From an uncultured Mucilaginibacter sp. (GTDB lineage Bacteria; Bacteroidota; Bacteroidia; Sphingobacteriales; Sphingobacteriaceae), in NCBI GenBank assembly GCA_903863845.1, contig CAIPDP010000052.1, forward strand, positions 1 to 44,933: DNA of 44,933 bases. Reading direction: 5' to 3'. Positions 43,444-44,933 of the stretch are shown here, in pieces. Position 1 is the stretch's first letter. Each line of letters starts with the position of its first letter. The notes beneath the pieces were generated by a model. It was given only the letters and a program-made list of their open reading frames with translations, made no database searches and was not told the DNA's origin. The position numbers and the translations under genes are program-made.

Positions 43444-44430
43444 ATGACGGACTTTAAAGCTGACAATGATTTCAATCGGGAAATATATTGTGTGTACAAG
43501 GAAGAAAGGTACTCCGTACGTGACAACGGGGCCGTATTGCGGTTTTCCCGTGAAGGTAAGAGACCGCGTCCGACAGACAACCAATGGACTTTTGGTAAAA
43601 TAAACTACATTACTGGATATTTGGAAATTGCTGCAGTGCGCGTCCATAGAATTGTAGCAACTGCATTCCACGGGCTTCCACCAACTAAAGAACATGTTGT
43701 TGACCATATAGACACCAACAAGCAGAATAATCGGCCAGAAAACCTTAGATGGGTCACAAGGTTGGAAAATATCTTGCTTAATCCTATCACAGCAAGACGC
43801 ATTGCGATAGTTTGCGGCAGTGTGGAAGCATTCCTTGCTGACCCTTCAAAGTTCCGAGATTCCTTTCAAGAGCCAAACTACAGTTGGATGTGTACTGTCA
43901 GTATTCAGGAAGCAAATATGAGTTTACAGCGTATGTTAACCTGGGCACATAGTGAAAAACTCCCTTCGGGCGGCACTCTCGGCGATTGGATATTTAATCG
44001 GAATGCTTTTCAATATCAGGAAGTACATGAAATAATAATACCGGCAATGACTTTAAATGCCGCGCAACGTAACTGGAGTACTCCTTCGGAATTTCCGTGT
44101 TGTCCGCAAGAATATACAGGAGACCCAATTAAAGCTTACGCCAAAGAACTCCAAGCGGGTTCGGTACTTTGCCGGAATAGTATGTATTCATCATTAGTTT
44201 TAGAGAGTGCAACACCTACTGACGGCCAATCGCTGTATGTGTTGACTGAATCCGGAGAAGCAGAAAAAGCTATTAAGCCTTGGGCACTTGCTAAGATTAC
44301 TTTTGAAAACAATCTGTTTGTCCATACAAGCCTCGGCAACTTCTTTACGCGAGAAGGCGCAGAAAAACAATATTGTCTTGCGCAAGGTTTGGAATGGTTT
44401 GGTGGAGACACAGTTGATGATTATTGTTAA
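43444..44430 (+). CDS. HNH endonuclease domain protein
   Basis: 328 residues. An HNH_3-type nuclease core lies at about residues 66-105: VHRIVATAFHG, then HVVDHIDTNKQNNRPENLRWVT, where His88 and the paired asparagines (95-96, 100) form the metal site. An N-terminal NUMOD-like segment (ERYSVRDNGAVLRFS) precedes it. The remaining 220 residues (from about 110) are not recognised and may target the enzyme. It is divergent from the R-M operon, with a 140-bp shared intergenic region, and ends about 140 bp from tRNA-Glu. A mobile endonuclease or a second defence nuclease are both possible. Confidence 0.75.
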   Translation: MTDFKADNDFNREIYCVYKEERYSVRDNGAVLRFSREGKRPRPTDNQWTFGKINYITGYLEIAAVRVHRIVATAFHGLPPTKEHVVDHIDTNKQNNRPENLRWVTRLENILLNPITARRIAIVCGSVEAFLADPSKFRDSFQEPNYSWMCTVSIQEANMSLQRMLTWAHSEKLPSGGTLGDWIFNRNAFQYQEVHEIIIPAMTLNAAQRNWSTPSEFPCCPQEYTGDPIKAYAKELQAGSVLCRNSMYSSLVLESATPTDGQSLYVLTESGEAEKAIKPWALAKITFENNLFVHTSLGNFFTREGAEKQYCLAQGLEWFGGDTVDDYC

Positions 44431-44488
44431 TCCGAATCCTCATTAAATTAGAATTTGTTTGAAGTTCACTAACTTTTACCTATCTTGA

Positions 44489-44552
44489 CTGACAGTAAAC
44501 CTGACAGTAAAAAACAAAGAAGCCCTCATAAGTGCTTAACTTACAAGGGCTT
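44489..44552. repeat. Tandem direct repeat and long hairpin beside tRNA-Glu
   Basis: CTGACAGTAAA occurs twice, at 44489-44499 and 44501-44511, 12 bp apart. A hairpin follows: outer arms AAGCCCT (44520-44526) and AGGGCTT (44546-44552), inner arms TAAGT and ACTTA. It may terminate tRNA transcription or be part of an integration site. Both roles are guesses. Confidence 0.5.
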
Positions 44553-44566
44553 ATTGATAATCTAAG

Positions 44567-44638
44567 TAGCCCGTAGGGGAATCGAACCCCTGTTTCAAGA
44601 ATGAAAATCTTGCGTCCTAACCCCTAGACGAACGGGCC
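44567..44638 (-). tRNA. tRNA-Glu (anticodon TTC)
   Basis: 72 nt, full cloverleaf on the minus strand. Acceptor arms GGCCCGT (44638-44632) and ACGGGCT (44574-44568) pair with one G-T wobble. The anticodon stem CAAGA/TCTTG encloses a seven-base loop TTTTCAT with anticodon TTC, reading GAA. The T arm contains GGTTCGATTCC. CCA is not encoded. It borders the accessory region on its right. Confidence 0.95.
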
Positions 44639-44825
44639 TTTTGAAAGGCATTTGGTAGTGGTTTCTCCGCCAGGCGCAAACCTCCTTGCACTAAAGCCAA
44701 AACAAGCTTTTACCCTCATTTCGGGCTGCAAAGATAAACCTTTAGCGAGATTATTAAAATGAAATTTAAAAAAATTGTTTTTTGCCCTGATGCAGGTTCT
44801 TAAAACAGGGTTTTGAGCCGCCGGA

Positions 44826-44933
44826 TCATAATACTTTTGGGTTCAATTCTGAATCGATCAATTCGCCAACGGGTTTATTCATCAGCCATTTGGCATGATC
44901 GTTCACCTGCCACTGGTGCCGTGGTTGGGCCAC
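44826..44933 (-). CDS. C-terminal fragment of a gene running off the window
   Basis: An open frame enters from the right edge and stops at TGA 44826-44828, giving the last 35 residues of a protein (HQWQVNDHAKWLMNKPVGEL, then IDSELNPKVL). No family was recognised from this tail. It lies on the chromosomal side of tRNA-Glu, so it probably belongs to the core genome. Confidence 0.55.
   Translation of the reverse strand: MAQPRHQWQVNDHAKWLMNKPVGELIDSELNPKVL

Overview
The window looks like chromosome from a member of the Bacteroidota, most likely Sphingobacteriaceae and perhaps Mucilaginibacter or a relative; the genus is inference. The signs are Bacteroidota-type promoters (TAnnTTTG -7 boxes, in one case with a TTTG -33 box 20 bp away), many lipoproteins with a Cys after a short signal peptide, a LruC-domain lipoprotein, and families typical of the phylum (tandem USP, AHSA1/SRPBCC genes beside ArsR regulators, DUF983, DUF2892). 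Base composition is moderate in most genes and clearly lower in two genes near the right end.

Layout. 0-2.3 kb: a large LruC/DUF4842 surface lipoprotein. 2.3-3.75 kb: an ArsR regulator with two AHSA1/SRPBCC proteins, under a promoter wrapped by two palindromes. 3.8-8.1 kb: a four-gene tripartite ABC exporter operon (ATPase, adaptor, permease, TolC-like). 8.4-10.35 kb: a VOC protein and two paralogous DUF1801/YdeI proteins; the second is bracketed by REP-like palindromes. 10.4-12.3 kb: a secreted M1 metallopeptidase. 12.4-13.7 kb: a second SRPBCC/ArsR operon with the same promoter geometry but a changed operator. 13.8-17 kb: a LOG protein, a tandem USP, a PfkB-type phosphofructokinase and a helical protein. 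17-22.8 kb: a complete RND multidrug operon (adaptor, HAE1 pump, OprM-like factor).

23.2-31.6 kb: a second RND operon (TolC, adaptor, pump, small PII-like protein) that runs into DUF2892, DUF983, rhodanese and a Crp/Fnr regulator with clustered cysteines, followed by another DUF2892 gene. The first gene and the last each have a GTAAC-N4 dyad 29.5 bp from a perfect TAnnTTTG box. This looks like a self-contained Crp/Fnr regulon, possibly for reactive sulfur; the substrate is inference. 31.7-34.8 kb: a periplasmic PheC-like cyclohexadienyl dehydratase, a nonsense-inactivated OmdA-domain remnant, two orphan genes and YjdM/PhnA.

34.8-44.6 kb: an accessory region that ends at tRNA-Glu. It has non-coding or decayed DNA, a DUF4760-like membrane protein, and a minus-strand operon of an unknown 241-codon gene, a type III-like Mod methyltransferase, a Res helicase/nuclease and a small CHAT/caspase-like protein. 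A divergent HNH endonuclease lies upstream. The CHAT-like gene tightly coupled to Mod-Res is the best candidate for an undescribed defence arrangement. A partial gene runs off the right edge.
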